Source: Nitrospirota bacterium
Lineage (GTDB): Bacteria > Nitrospirota > Nitrospiria > Nitrospirales > UBA8639
Length of the DNA stretch: 40,799 nucleotides
Assembly: GCA_003228495.1 (NCBI GenBank)
Contig: QIDY01000043.1
Coordinates: forward strand, 1 to 40,799
Direction of reading: 5' to 3'
A model generated the notes under the pieces. It made no database searches. It was not told the DNA's origin and worked only from the letters and a program-made list of their open reading frames with translations. Each line of letters starts with the position of its first letter. The stretch's first letter is position 1. The position numbers and the translations under genes are program-made. Shown here piece after piece: positions 9,735-19,768 of the stretch.

Positions 9735-11693
9735 TTAATTCAGTTGAGTGAACGTGCGTTTGTTGATTTGGAGAAGATAGAGTCGACGATTCAAGATCCC
9801 TGCTGAACTAAAGGAGGCAAATCCACTTAACGCTGGTAAGTCTGATCGTCGGACGAGTTGATTCCAGACATCTTGTCCGGATTGTGCCTCTTTGCGAAGC
9901 GTTTCCAGGACCAATATGGCGGCATCATAGGCCTGGACAGCAAAAAGCGAGGGCTCTTTGTGAAACCGGCTGCGATAGCGTTGAATGAACATTTGCACGC
10001 TAGGGTCTGGGCTGTTGAGAAAAAACCCATCTACAAAAATACTGCCATCCAAGTCTTGTTTTGCCCATCGAAACAATTCGGGATTATGCCAGCTATTGCC
10101 GCCAAGGATCGGGACATTTATATCAAAAAACGCCAGTTGAGCGGCAATCAAGGCCAAGTGTACCGGCTGCCCTGGGAGAAAGACGGCGTCAAAACCCGGG
10201 GTATAGACAAGGCGTTCTTCGCCCGTTCGCGTTTCCTCGGGCTCTTCAAGGCCATATTGCTCAAGATCCTTGTTTTTCAAACGGCGTAATTGTTCTGCAA
10301 TATCGGTTTGTTCTTCGGCATATTCTTCGACGGCAATAATTTCTCCGCCAGAATGAACGACTTCCTTACCAAACATATCGGCCAACTCACGTCCATAGGC
10401 TGTTTTCGGATAGATAATACAAAACCGATGATAGCCTAATTCCATCACTGCATACTCGACAAGGCGTTTGGCTTGAACGGAAGACGTCATCGCCGTACTG
10501 AACCAAAACGAGCCAAATTGGCGGACGTTGAGGAGCGTGGAAGAGGGTGTGATGAACGGGGTAGTATTGTCATCCGGAAGACGGCCAAGGTCACGAATTT
10601 CTCTGGATAACAGAGGTCCGATAACGGCTCGGGGTTGGAACTCATCGAGAAGTTGTTGCATCTCGACTTGTAACGGTGCAGTGAGCGACGTGGTGTCTTT
10701 CACGACGAGCCCGACAGAAGAGAATCCCCACTGTTCCTTTGCAATGTCTATCGCGAGTCGAATGCCATTGAGTAAATCGGTCCCATAGGGTTTCATTGGG
10801 CCTGAAAAAGGGAGGGCCACTCCCAGAATATGTGGATGAACCTTGATTTTGTTAATGAAGGATTGGAGAAGCGCCATTGACGTTTGCGCATAGGGATGAG
10901 TCGGAAATCGTTTGAGAAATCCACGGATATCCCGTTCGGCCAAGACTTCATCTCCACGCGCCGTGTGTAGTTCAATGAGACGGATTGTTGCCAAATCCCC
11001 GGGATATCTATTGGCGTATTCCTCCATGAGTTCTTGGAGAGCCGCTTCGTCCAACTGCTGCAAAATCAGGGTTTGGGTGACTTGTTCTAATTCCAATCGT
11101 TCGCTGGGCTCGACAAGCATCATTTCATTGAGTGCGGCTTTCACTGCGCCGAGGGGATTTCCGTCGTCGAGTTCGGCTTGACGAATGCGTTGGAAAAGTG
11201 TCTGGCGCAGTTCCAGATCAGTGGCATAATCCAATGTTTGATATAATTGTATGAGGGCCTGGGAATATTCCTGATTATGGACGAACAATTCGGCCATTAA
11301 GACTCGGGCAGGGTTCGTGACTGTTGAAAAGGGGAATTCTTCGAGTAGCTGTCTCAGTACGCTGAGGGCTTCCTTAATCTGGGCATCGTGTTTGAGAATC
11401 GTTGCTTGCAGGAAATAGGCTTGTTGGAGCACCTCAGGCGGTGGCAGAGAGTCGATGAGTTCTTCCACCGTTTCTAATGCTTGGGTTGTTTGCCCTGCTT
11501 CCCATTGAGCCTTGGCCTGCTCCAATGTTGTATGGCCTGGGGAAACGGTCCCAAACGAAGGATGAGCGAGAAGAAATAGGGAAAAAACTCCCAAGTGGAT
11601 GACAAAGGAAATCCTAACGAAAAAAATCCTGTAAGCCCGGTTTGGTGACAAAGACATCATAGAATGGGAGTTGGGAAAGGAAAAATCGAACAC
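9735..11693 (-). CDS. Periplasmic type-1 ligand-binding protein with N-terminal TPR-like region (LpoA/LivK-like)
   Basis: N-terminal hydrophobic segment, TPR-like helices, then HPHILGVALPFSGPMKPYGTDLLNGIRLAIDIA...AVIGPLLSREI...DAVFLPGQP ANF-receptor style fold. Confidence 0.78.
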   Translation of the reverse strand: MFDFSFPNSHSMMSLSPNRAYRIFFVRISFVIHLGVFSLFLLAHPSFGTVSPGHTTLEQAKAQWEAGQTTQALETVEELIDSLPPPEVLQQAYFLQATILKHDAQIKEALSVLRQLLEEFPFSTVTNPARVLMAELFVHNQEYSQALIQLYQTLDYATDLELRQTLFQRIRQAELDDGNPLGAVKAALNEMMLVEPSERLELEQVTQTLILQQLDEAALQELMEEYANRYPGDLATIRLIELHTARGDEVLAERDIRGFLKRFPTHPYAQTSMALLQSFINKIKVHPHILGVALPFSGPMKPYGTDLLNGIRLAIDIAKEQWGFSSVGLVVKDTTSLTAPLQVEMQQLLDEFQPRAVIGPLLSREIRDLGRLPDDNTTPFITPSSTLLNVRQFGSFWFSTAMTSSVQAKRLVEYAVMELGYHRFCIIYPKTAYGRELADMFGKEVVHSGGEIIAVEEYAEEQTDIAEQLRRLKNKDLEQYGLEEPEETRTGEERLVYTPGFDAVFLPGQPVHLALIAAQLAFFDINVPILGGNSWHNPELFRWAKQDLDGSIFVDGFFLNSPDPSVQMFIQRYRSRFHKEPSLFAVQAYDAAILVLETLRKEAQSGQDVWNQLVRRSDLPALSGFASFSSAGILNRRLYLLQINKRTFTQLN

Positions 11694-11852
11694 GTGTCAG
11701 ATACGTCTATCAAGAAATTTTGTGCAGGATTGAGATGAATATGCAGGAAATTCAGTTTATTATATCAGGAAGTGTGCTTACCTAAATAGGAGAACACGAG
11801 AAATTCTGTCAAGTGAAAAAGGAGTTGAATGAAAGACTCCTCGATGTGATCC

Positions 11853-12797
11853 ATGGAAAATCGTAGTGCCAAGGATTCTATGCAAGATTTAATGGACGAA
11901 TACCTGATGATGTTGCAAGTGGAAAGTGGCTGTGCGGCCAATACCTTGGGAGCCTATCGCCGGGATTTGCGGAAACTCGGCGATTTTTTTCAACAGGAAG
12001 GCCTCACTGATCTTCAATCACTGACCAAACCGTTATGGGTCCAATTTCTCGGCAGCCTAAAAACTGCAGGCTTATCCTCCTCATCGATTGCCCGCTGTCT
12101 GGCGGCAGTCCGGGGTTTCTCTAAGCACATGGCACTCAATCAGGGAAAAGGTGCATTGGAGGGGATATTAAAAGGGACACCGAAGCAATGGGTGCAACTC
12201 CCAAAACTCTTGTCCGAAACGGAAGTCACGCGATTGCTCAATTTGGCAATCATGGATCATCGCGAAGACCGGCGGGATGCCGCCATGGTGGAATTGTTAT
12301 ATGCCACGGGTCTTCGTGTTTCGGAGTTGGTTAATTTAGAACTGGCGCATCTCAACCTGGAAGTGGGGTTCCTTCAGGCGACCGGCAAGCGCGACAAGCA
12401 GCGAATTGTGCCTATCGGGGATAAGGCACGCGAACTGGTTTTGGAATACCTTCAGTCCGCACGCCCGGCTTTTGTCAAAAAGCGAACGTCTTCGGCGTTG
12501 TTTCTTACCCGGTTGGGCCGGGCCATGAGCCGGCAATGTTTTTGGAAAATTCTCAAGGATCGCACGATTCGAGCCGGGATTACCAAACCCATCTCACCGC
12601 ACATGCTCCGGCATTCGTTTGCCACTCATTTGTTGGATCATGGGGCGGATCTTCGGTCCGTTCAAATGATGTTGGGCCATGCCAGTATTGCCACGACCCA
12701 AATCTATACCCATGTCGAGCACACCCGCCTCAAAAAAATCCACGACCACTTTTTCCCTAGGAAACAACGTAAACAAGTGAAAGATGCCGGTTCCTGA
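11853..12797 (+). CDS. xerD: Tyrosine recombinase XerC/XerD
   Basis: ATGLRVSELVNL, HMLRHSFATHLLDHGADLRSVQMMLGHASIATTQIYTHV: catalytic R...HxxR...H...Y. Confidence 0.9.
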   Translation: MENRSAKDSMQDLMDEYLMMLQVESGCAANTLGAYRRDLRKLGDFFQQEGLTDLQSLTKPLWVQFLGSLKTAGLSSSSIARCLAAVRGFSKHMALNQGKGALEGILKGTPKQWVQLPKLLSETEVTRLLNLAIMDHREDRRDAAMVELLYATGLRVSELVNLELAHLNLEVGFLQATGKRDKQRIVPIGDKARELVLEYLQSARPAFVKKRTSSALFLTRLGRAMSRQCFWKILKDRTIRAGITKPISPHMLRHSFATHLLDHGADLRSVQMMLGHASIATTQIYTHVEHTRLKKIHDHFFPRKQRKQVKDAGS

Positions 12798-12894
12798 TGG
12801 GAAAAAGTTCGTATAGGTGAACCCAAAGTTGCAAAACGGAAAAGGGCTGTGGCAGGCTAGCCGCTGATACTTATTCTATTTTTAGAGGGGGCTT

Positions 12895-13083
12895 TTGATG
12901 AAATATCGGAAACAGGTGCATTATGTGAAGGGGGTGTTTGCGTGCCCCAAATGCTGTCAACATTTTGTGCAAGAGAAGTGGCTGGAGGAATTTCGGGTGC
13001 GGTGTCATAAGTGCGATTACCGAGGAGCCCTGACGCATGTGTCCGTAGAAGAGCAGATAGATGAGGAAATCGAGCGTCGGTAA
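12895..13083 (+). CDS. Small zinc-ribbon protein
   Basis: 62 aa with CPKC and CHKC pairs; upstream AGAGGGGG-like SD. Confidence 0.6.
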   Translation: MMKYRKQVHYVKGVFACPKCCQHFVQEKWLEEFRVRCHKCDYRGALTHVSVEEQIDEEIERR

Positions 13084-13171
13084 CTCTTTAATTCGGCATG
13101 TTTCATTAATTCTTTTCTGAGGTTATCAGTCGGTACGCTCTTTCCTCCCTGACACTATTTCCCAAAATCTG

Positions 13172-13783
13172 ATGATTGCTCAATCTGTTGTGCGTCTTCT
13201 GCTCGGAGTCGTCTTTCTGTGTCTTGGGTGTTCCCATGTCGTCGCACAGGTTCAATCTCAGCCGGACACCATCCAGGTTCTGGTGGCCTACCATTCCTTG
13301 TCCGGCAATACGGAAATCATGGCCAAGAGCGTGGTGGCAGGAGCCCAGACTGTTCCTGGCACACGTGTGTTGCTGCAGAAGGTGGGAGAAGTGACGGCGG
13401 ATCTGTTATTCGGCAGTGACGCCTTAGTTGTGGGGTCGCCGGTGTATTGGTCGAACATGTCGGGAGAAGTCAAAACCTTTTTTGATCGGTGGCAATTTGA
13501 ATTTGGGGTCTTTCCGGAATTCAAAATGCGGAATAAAGTGGGGGCGGCTTTTGCGACGGGTGGACAAGTCTCCAGTGGGAAAGAAGTGACCATGTTGACC
13601 ATTCTAGCCGCGATGCTGGGGAATCAGATGATCGTGGTGAGCGATGGCGGAGCCTTTGGCGCATCGGCCACGACGGAAGGCGACAGCCCCGGCATTGATG
13701 AAACAGAAAAGGCGGCTGCCAGGGCTTTGGGCAAGCGAGTGGCTGAAGTAGCGTGGGTAGTGAAGCGTGGGCAGCAACGGTAG
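13172..13783 (+). CDS. Flavodoxin/WrbA-family protein with N-terminal signal peptide
   Basis: Signal-like MIAQSVVRLLLGVVFLCLGCSHVVAQ then VLVAYHSLSGNTEIMAKSV (FMN phosphate loop), VVGSPVYWSNMSGEVKTFFDR, KVGAAFATGGQVSSGKE. Confidence 0.82.
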   Translation: MIAQSVVRLLLGVVFLCLGCSHVVAQVQSQPDTIQVLVAYHSLSGNTEIMAKSVVAGAQTVPGTRVLLQKVGEVTADLLFGSDALVVGSPVYWSNMSGEVKTFFDRWQFEFGVFPEFKMRNKVGAAFATGGQVSSGKEVTMLTILAAMLGNQMIVVSDGGAFGASATTEGDSPGIDETEKAAARALGKRVAEVAWVVKRGQQR

Positions 13784-13800
13784 AGAATGTACTTATCGTC

Positions 13801-13876
13801 ATACCTACCGTATTTGGCAGGCATCTTTATTCTGCATCTACAAGAAGAGAGATTCCTGCTAAAGACTAACAGGAAT
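13801..13876. repeat. Degenerate double-hairpin intergenic element (REP/BIME-like candidate)
   Basis: Decayed stem ATACCTAC/GCAGGCAT (2 mismatches) followed by ATTCCTG(...)CAGGAAT perfect 7-bp stem. Confidence 0.4.
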
Positions 13877-13931
13877 AATCAATACGGCTATCAAGATTTT
13901 GCTTCCTCCCTACGGTGCCGACTGGGATTTA

Positions 13932-14624
13932 TTAATCTCTCTCTGAAGAGGGTCGACCTCGAGGCAAGGGCGAGACGCGGCGCTCTAATTTCTTGGCCAA
14001 GCGATCTTTGAACTTGTCACTCCCTAAGACCCAAGCTTTATTGGTTGCCTCCCGGATGGCGTCTAGTGTTTCTCCACTCAGATGGTAGCGGAAGAGGGCT
14101 CGATAGGCTTGCTGCCGTGCTGCCGCTGTGCCGCCCAATCGTTGGTAGAGGCCGTGGGGTGTCAGGAGAGGGTTAGATTTTCCACCAGCATGATAAGGAT
14201 AACTTGACCATCGGTAGTCGCGAGGATGTCTCACCATTTCGGCGCGAACGGGATTAAGTTCAATATACCGACAACAGGTTAATAGATAGGTTTCACTTTC
14301 TATCAGTGTGGCTCGATACCGCCCTTCCCATAGCGTTCCGGTGCGCTGATGGGTTGCATTGAAATACTGGACATAACGTCGGCCTAAGGATTGAAAAGTC
14401 CTCGGCAAACTATCTTCATGGGTCGGAGTGACCAGGAGATGCACATGGTTGGTCATCAGAACATAGGCATGGATGGCACATTCATGCATTTGGGAGGCTT
14501 CCTGCAGCCAATCGAGATAGACCTGATAATCGGTGATATGACGAAACAGCGCTTCACGATTGTTCCCTCGTTGAATCACATGGAGGGGAACGCCAGGGAC
14601 AAAAAAACGAGGTAACCGTGCCAT
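13932..14624 (-). mobile_element. REP-associated tyrosine transposase (RAYT, Y1_Tnp/IS200-like)
   Basis: MARLPRFFVPGVPLHVIQRGNNREALF, AYVLMTNHVHLLVTP (HUH), GTLWEGRYRATLIESETYLLTCCRYIELNPVRA. Confidence 0.92.
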
Positions 14625-14715
14625 AATTGCTCCTTCTGCGCAGTTTGGATTTTACGCTAAATATCATAGCAAAAATCGTTTTGATAAGTCGAGTCTGACC
14701 CCTATTGATGAGGAA

Positions 14716-15033
14716 TTATGAGGGGAGGGAATTGCGGAGTTCTTCAAGATTTTTGATTACGAGTAAGTCGCCATTGGTGGTCGCGACGGTAATGCCTTCT
14801 GCGCAAATGGATCGACATTTTTCAACGTTGCTTGCTTGTTGAAGCGATTGTGCTAGAGCAAAGTACGCCGCAGAATAATTGGGTCTGACTTGAATGCATT
14901 GCTCTAACGCAGGTATCGCTTCAGCCCAATTTTTGTCACCCATATAGGCTTTCCCTAAACCGAACCAGAGGGTTTCGTCCTTGGAGTCTAACTGTAGAAT
15001 TTTTTTAAATTGTTCGATTTTTGGGTTAGCCAT
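14716..15033 (-). CDS. TPR repeat protein
   Basis: MANPKIEQFKKILQLDSKDETLWFGLGKAYMGDKNWAEAIPALEQCIQVRPNYSAAYFALAQSLQQA. Confidence 0.8.
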   Translation of the reverse strand: MANPKIEQFKKILQLDSKDETLWFGLGKAYMGDKNWAEAIPALEQCIQVRPNYSAAYFALAQSLQQASNVEKCRSICAEGITVATTNGDLLVIKNLEELRNSLPS

Positions 15034-15238
15034 AGTAGATAATTTTCGTGCGTCAAGTAATTTTGGGACGGCAAAGGACAACAACCCTATCATGTGCCTC
15101 AATGCGTTGTCTAAGAAAAGGAGTCTATGGTAAGATTTTCCACGATTTTCCTTCCTGAGATGAGTCAAAAAAAGTCGAGTGTTCGTTGATTATCTCCCCC
15201 ATTCGAGTGTTGATCTTCAAGCCTGGGAATCGTTAATT

Positions 15239-16183
15239 ATGGGACGCGTCGGCTTTGTGTATGATCCCAAGTATTTGGGCCATGAAATGGGTCGTAGTCA
15301 TCCTGAATCTCCTGAGCGGCTTCGAGCCATTTGTACGCAATTGCAAGCCTCGGGCACGTGGTCTCGTTTACAGCATGTCCTACCACGACGGGCCGAGCGG
15401 CAATGGATTGAACTCATCCACCGCTCGTCATATGTCGATAGTCTTGAGCGTCGTTCTCCCGTGATGGGCTATGCGTCACTGGATCCCGATACGTCGATGT
15501 CGCCGGGCACGTTAGATGCGGCCTATCTTGCGACTGGCGGAGCTCTTGCTGCCGTCGATGCCATGATGAATGACGAAATTGATCAAGCATTTTGCGCTGT
15601 TCGCCCCCCAGGACACCATGCCGAGGCGGATCGGGCGATGGGGTTTTGTTTTTTTAATACGGTGGCCATCGTTGCCCGCTATATTCAAGGGCACTATGGG
15701 TTGAAACGTGTGCTGATTGTGGATTGGGACGTGCATCATGGGAACGGCACCCAACATGCGTTTTACGATGACGCATCCGTGTTGTTTTTTAGCACACACC
15801 AATTTCCTTATTATCCTGGAACGGGACAGGCCAGGGAGACGGGGGAAGGCGAGGGCAAGGGGTTGACGATCAATGTCCCTCTTTCAGGAGGACAAGGAGA
15901 CGACGAGTATCGGGAGATTTTCCAGAAAGTCCTTGTCCCGGCAGCCGACGCCTTTCAGCCGGAATTCGTGCTTATTTCGGCAGGATTTGATGCTCATCAA
16001 GATGATCCTCTGGCGAGTATGGATTTGACGGAGCAGGGGTATTCAGAGTTAACGGGCATTGTCGCATCAATCGCGGGAAATTATTCTGGTGGAAAAATCC
16101 TTGCGTGTTTAGAGGGCGGGTATCACCTACAAGCTCTGGCTGGATCGGTCGATCAGCATATCAGGGCGCTACTGGATAGTTAA
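15239..16183 (+). CDS. Histone deacetylase/AcuC/AphA family deacetylase
   Basis: [70 protein letters not shown]. Confidence 0.93.
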   Translation: MGRVGFVYDPKYLGHEMGRSHPESPERLRAICTQLQASGTWSRLQHVLPRRAERQWIELIHRSSYVDSLERRSPVMGYASLDPDTSMSPGTLDAAYLATGGALAAVDAMMNDEIDQAFCAVRPPGHHAEADRAMGFCFFNTVAIVARYIQGHYGLKRVLIVDWDVHHGNGTQHAFYDDASVLFFSTHQFPYYPGTGQARETGEGEGKGLTINVPLSGGQGDDEYREIFQKVLVPAADAFQPEFVLISAGFDAHQDDPLASMDLTEQGYSELTGIVASIAGNYSGGKILACLEGGYHLQALAGSVDQHIRALLDS

Positions 16184-16187
16184 CGGC

Positions 16188-17519
16188 ATGAAACCTAAAC
16201 GAACGTGGCGTGTGCAAGTCTGGCTCTTTCTTTTTTTGTTGGCGGGGGTCGGCATCTATGTGTTCTATACGGAAATTCGTCCTGTCGTTATTTTTGGATT
16301 GCGTGATGATTATGCCCATGCCATTCCCTATCAGCAGGTTCCGGTAGGGCTGCAGAGCTTGAAAGCCGAGGAATGCGGCCGGTGCCATGAGGAAATTTAT
16401 CAAGAATGGAAGTCGAGCATTCATGCCCAGGCGTTTCATGATCCGTTTTTTCAGGCGTATTGGAAAAGGGATAAGAATATTTGGGTGTGTTTGAATTGCC
16501 ATACGCCTTTGGAAAATCAGCAGCCCACTCTCGTTCAGGATATTCCGCGTGGACGCGTGGAGAAGGCTTTTGAGATTCCTAATTATCGATACGATCCAGA
16601 GTATCAACAGGAAGGAGTCACCTGTGCGGCGTGCCATGTTCGGGATGGGATGGTTTTGGGTCCCTACGATGACTCCGTGGCTCCGCATCCGACGCAATTC
16701 GATCCTTCTTTCCGGACGACGAAAGTTTGTTATCGTTGTCATAGTGTGGTTTCTGGTCCCACGCAGTTTTATGCAGGCGGGCCTTGCGGGACATTCAATG
16801 AGTATGAAGGGGAGTTCTTCATGAAGGAGAAAGGCCTCATATGTCAGAATTGTCATATGCCGGATGTGTTGCGGCCCGTCGCCAAGAATGGTCCGATTCG
16901 GTTTGGCCGTCGGCATCTCTGGCGAGGCGGCCATGATCCCGATATGATTAAGCAGGCGGTGGCGGTGCAGGTTCAGGCTGATCCTCCCGCGCCGCAACCG
17001 GGTGAGGAGGTGACCTTGACGCTCACGCTTATTAATGCGGGGGCGGGACATAAAATCCCAACCGGGGATCCTGATCGGCATTTCACGGTCGAATTTGAAG
17101 TGCGCGATTCTCAGGGAACCGTGGTACAGCAACAATCGGATACGATGGGGCGTTGGATTCTCTGGCAACCGGTCATTGTTGAGGTGTATGATAACCGTCT
17201 TTTACCCTTGGCCAGCCGGGATTATACGTTTGAATATGAAGTCCCTCAAGGTGGAAAAGGGTGGAGCATTCAGGCACGAATTCGGTATCATATCTTGACC
17301 GATGATCAACATCTGATGCTAAGGGATGAATACAGTCTGACGGCCGATGATCCTTATGTGTTTACAATCTATGAACGAGAGTTTCCATTAGGTCCGACAT
17401 TATCTGCGGCGTTAGAAAACCAAGAGATCGATCCGCGAGTAGGTTGTGCGCTACCCTCTCAGAACGATTCTTCTGATCACCTGACAGGGATGTCTTCACT
17501 TCATTCATCAAAGGGATAA
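16188..17519 (+). CDS. Membrane-anchored pentaheme cytochrome c family protein
   Basis: Single N-terminal TM and five CxxCH motifs: CGRCH, CLNCH, CAACH, CYRCH, CQNCH, followed by a beta-rich domain. Confidence 0.88.
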   Translation: MKPKRTWRVQVWLFLFLLAGVGIYVFYTEIRPVVIFGLRDDYAHAIPYQQVPVGLQSLKAEECGRCHEEIYQEWKSSIHAQAFHDPFFQAYWKRDKNIWVCLNCHTPLENQQPTLVQDIPRGRVEKAFEIPNYRYDPEYQQEGVTCAACHVRDGMVLGPYDDSVAPHPTQFDPSFRTTKVCYRCHSVVSGPTQFYAGGPCGTFNEYEGEFFMKEKGLICQNCHMPDVLRPVAKNGPIRFGRRHLWRGGHDPDMIKQAVAVQVQADPPAPQPGEEVTLTLTLINAGAGHKIPTGDPDRHFTVEFEVRDSQGTVVQQQSDTMGRWILWQPVIVEVYDNRLLPLASRDYTFEYEVPQGGKGWSIQARIRYHILTDDQHLMLRDEYSLTADDPYVFTIYEREFPLGPTLSAALENQEIDPRVGCALPSQNDSSDHLTGMSSLHSSKG

Positions 17520-17525
17520 CGAGTT

Positions 17526-18401
17526 ATGACGGCGATGCAAAACTTATTTATTGATACCGAAACCTTGTCTCAAAATTTGGGACGCGAAGACTTCGTGCTC
17601 ATTGATGTCCGTGGGGCTGCGGCCTACAGTTCCCACATCCCAGGCGCAGTGCATAGTACCTGGCATGAATACAGCGACCCTGCTTCCGTGGCCAAGGGTG
17701 TGTTGAATCCGGATTTGTCACAGCTGGAACAGCGGCTTCGGACATTGGGTCTTAACCAGGCCAGTGATGTGGTGATTTATTCCAATCCGTTCGATAACTG
17801 GGGCGATGAAGGGCGGATGTTTTGGATGCTGCAATATTTGGGACATCCCAGCGTCCGTATTTTAGATGGCGGCTGGGTGAAATGGGTTGCGGAACAACGG
17901 CGGTTTGAACATGAGATTGTGAAACTGCCAACGGGTGATTTTTCGGTGAACGCACATCCAGACCTCATTATCAATAAAGACGCGTTAAAGAAATTGGTGA
18001 GAGGACAACATCCCAATACAGTTATCCTGGATGCCCGAAGCGTCGAAGAATATGCTGGAAAGGAGATTGATGGTTTGCCACGGGCCGGGCATATTCCCTC
18101 GGCCATGAATATCTCCTGGAATCAGTTTTTACAGCCGGATGCGACCGTCAAACCTCGCGAACAGGTGAGAAATATCTTTGAAGACCATGGTCTGCGTGAA
18201 GACCAAGAAATTGTGACCTATTGTCTTGGAGGCGTCAGAGCAGCCTGGGTGTATTGTCTGCTGCGCTATGTGGGATATGACCAGGTGAAAACGTATCCCG
18301 GTTCGTGGTGGGAATGGTCGCGGGATTTTGCCGCACCGGTGGAGAAAGATGTCAAGCTATTACACAAGGTGACGAATCTCGAGCAGAAGAAGCCATCTTG
18401 A
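17526..18401 (+). CDS. Thiosulfate/3-mercaptopyruvate sulfurtransferase (two rhodanese domains)
   Basis: VLIDVRGAAAYSSHIPGAVH; second domain VILDARSVEEYAGKE...GHIPSAMNISWNQF; active site CLGGVRAAW. Confidence 0.92.
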   Translation: MTAMQNLFIDTETLSQNLGREDFVLIDVRGAAAYSSHIPGAVHSTWHEYSDPASVAKGVLNPDLSQLEQRLRTLGLNQASDVVIYSNPFDNWGDEGRMFWMLQYLGHPSVRILDGGWVKWVAEQRRFEHEIVKLPTGDFSVNAHPDLIINKDALKKLVRGQHPNTVILDARSVEEYAGKEIDGLPRAGHIPSAMNISWNQFLQPDATVKPREQVRNIFEDHGLREDQEIVTYCLGGVRAAWVYCLLRYVGYDQVKTYPGSWWEWSRDFAAPVEKDVKLLHKVTNLEQKKPS

Positions 18402-18474
18402 TCTTGTTCGAACGACATGAGAGGATACCAACTGGGGTGTGTGGATTTTTACCATAATTATAAGGAGGTCAGGG

Positions 18475-18852
18475 ATGAGTATTCGTTTGTTGGTTAAGGG
18501 AATGGGTTTGTTGGGTATTTTAGCTTTACTCACAGTAGGAACGTGGGGATCCGTGGCCATGGCTGATGAGAATCATAAAATGGCTGATATGAATCCTCAT
18601 GTGGCTGAGGCCATAGCCCATGCGGAAGGCGCTGTCGAGCATGGCGACCAGGGCCATGCTGACGCGTTGGTGGAGCATGCTGAGGAGGCGTTGATGCATG
18701 CCCAAGCCGCTCAAAAAGAGGTCACAAATCCTCATTTGGATGAGGGGGTGCATGAGTTAATGGAAGCCATTAATCATGGCAAAAAAGGTCATGCCGAAAT
18801 TGGGACTAAGCATGCCAAGAGTGCTGTGATGCATCTGAAAGAGGCTCATTAA
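18475..18852 (+). CDS. Small periplasmic His-rich metal-binding protein (SmbP-like)
   Basis: Signal peptide then 14 His in a short helical protein with two about 40-aa repeats; SD AAGGAGG at 18462-18468. Confidence 0.8.
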   Translation: MSIRLLVKGMGLLGILALLTVGTWGSVAMADENHKMADMNPHVAEAIAHAEGAVEHGDQGHADALVEHAEEALMHAQAAQKEVTNPHLDEGVHELMEAINHGKKGHAEIGTKHAKSAVMHLKEAH

Positions 18853-18875
18853 TTATTCGCAATAAACATTCTGAG

Positions 18876-18911
18876 AAAAGCGGGTGGAGGGAACTCTACC
18901 CGCTTTTTTTT
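18876..18911 (+). terminator. Rho-independent terminator after SmbP-like gene
   Basis: AAAAGCGGGT-GGAGGGAACTCT-ACCCGCTTTTTTTT hairpin plus U-run. Confidence 0.88.
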
Positions 18912-18915
18912 GTGA

Positions 18916-19728
18916 ATGAAGCTGGGTGTAACCATGAATGTAGGATTTTTTCAATTTACCCCGAAGTTTGGGGAAATCCAACGCAATCTGGAAACTCTCC
19001 TAGAAGCCATCGCTACTTTCCAAGGTCATCTCTTGGTCCTCCCCGAACTGGCCCTGTCGGGGTATCAATTTCTTTCGACAGAGGAAGCCTGGGAGTTGGC
19101 AGAAGACGTTCCATCGGGGATGACCTGCCAACGGCTGACACAGGTGATTCGAGGACGTTCCCTGTATGTTGTGGTGGGATTGGCGGAGCGTGACCGAGAT
19201 TGCTTGTATAATTCCGCCATCCTAATCGGCCCGCAAGGGTATATTGGGACTTATCGCAAAACGCATTTATTTTTTGAGGAGACCCTCTGGTTTTCTCCTG
19301 GTAATACGGGGTTTCCCGTGTGGGACATTGGCATGGCCAAAATCGGGCTCTTGGTTTGCTTCGATTGGTTTTATCCGGAGGCTGCAAGAACCTTAGCCCT
19401 TAAGGGTGCTGATATTCTCTGTCACCCCAGTAATCTGGTGTTACCTTACTGCCCCGATGCCATGGTGACCCGGTGCCTGGAAAACCATGTATTTGCCATT
19501 ACTGCTAATCGAATTGGCCGTGAACAACGAGGGAGTAAACCGGTCTTACCATTCATTGGGCTCAGTGAAATCGTGGATCCAAATGGAAAGATTTTACATC
19601 GGGCGTCACAAAAGGAACCGGAGTTGTTTATGTACGAAATCGATGTGACGCAGGCTCGTGACAAACGCATCAATCCGTATAATGATTTACTGAAGGATCG
19701 GCGGCCTCAATGGTATGTAGAGCGGTAA
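18916..19728 (+). CDS. Carbon-nitrogen hydrolase (nitrilase superfamily)
   Basis: LPELALSGY (E), YRKTHLFFEE (K), GLLVCFDWFYPEAARTLALKGADIL (C). Start could be 18916 or 18934. Confidence 0.92.
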   Translation: MKLGVTMNVGFFQFTPKFGEIQRNLETLLEAIATFQGHLLVLPELALSGYQFLSTEEAWELAEDVPSGMTCQRLTQVIRGRSLYVVVGLAERDRDCLYNSAILIGPQGYIGTYRKTHLFFEETLWFSPGNTGFPVWDIGMAKIGLLVCFDWFYPEAARTLALKGADILCHPSNLVLPYCPDAMVTRCLENHVFAITANRIGREQRGSKPVLPFIGLSEIVDPNGKILHRASQKEPELFMYEIDVTQARDKRINPYNDLLKDRRPQWYVER

Positions 19729-19731
19729 AAA

Positions 19732-19768
19732 GTGAAAAGTAAGGAGTAAGTAGTGAGCAGAAAGTAGC
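19732..19768. repeat. Heptad repeat array C (single arm)
   Basis: gtgaaaa gtaagga gtaagta gtgagca gaaagta g, beginning 3 nt after the nitrilase stop; 3' side interrupted by the IS. Confidence 0.75.

Noticed and set aside
16161-17168. 335-aa ORF antisense to the cytochrome c gene
   Set aside because: Fully overlaps a well-supported pentaheme cytochrome; Arg/His/Pro-rich composition typical of an antisense shadow ORF.
18876-18911. Treating the SmbP-downstream hairpin as a member of the repeat family
   Set aside because: It is an ordinary GC stem plus U-tract terminator with no 7-nt periodicity.
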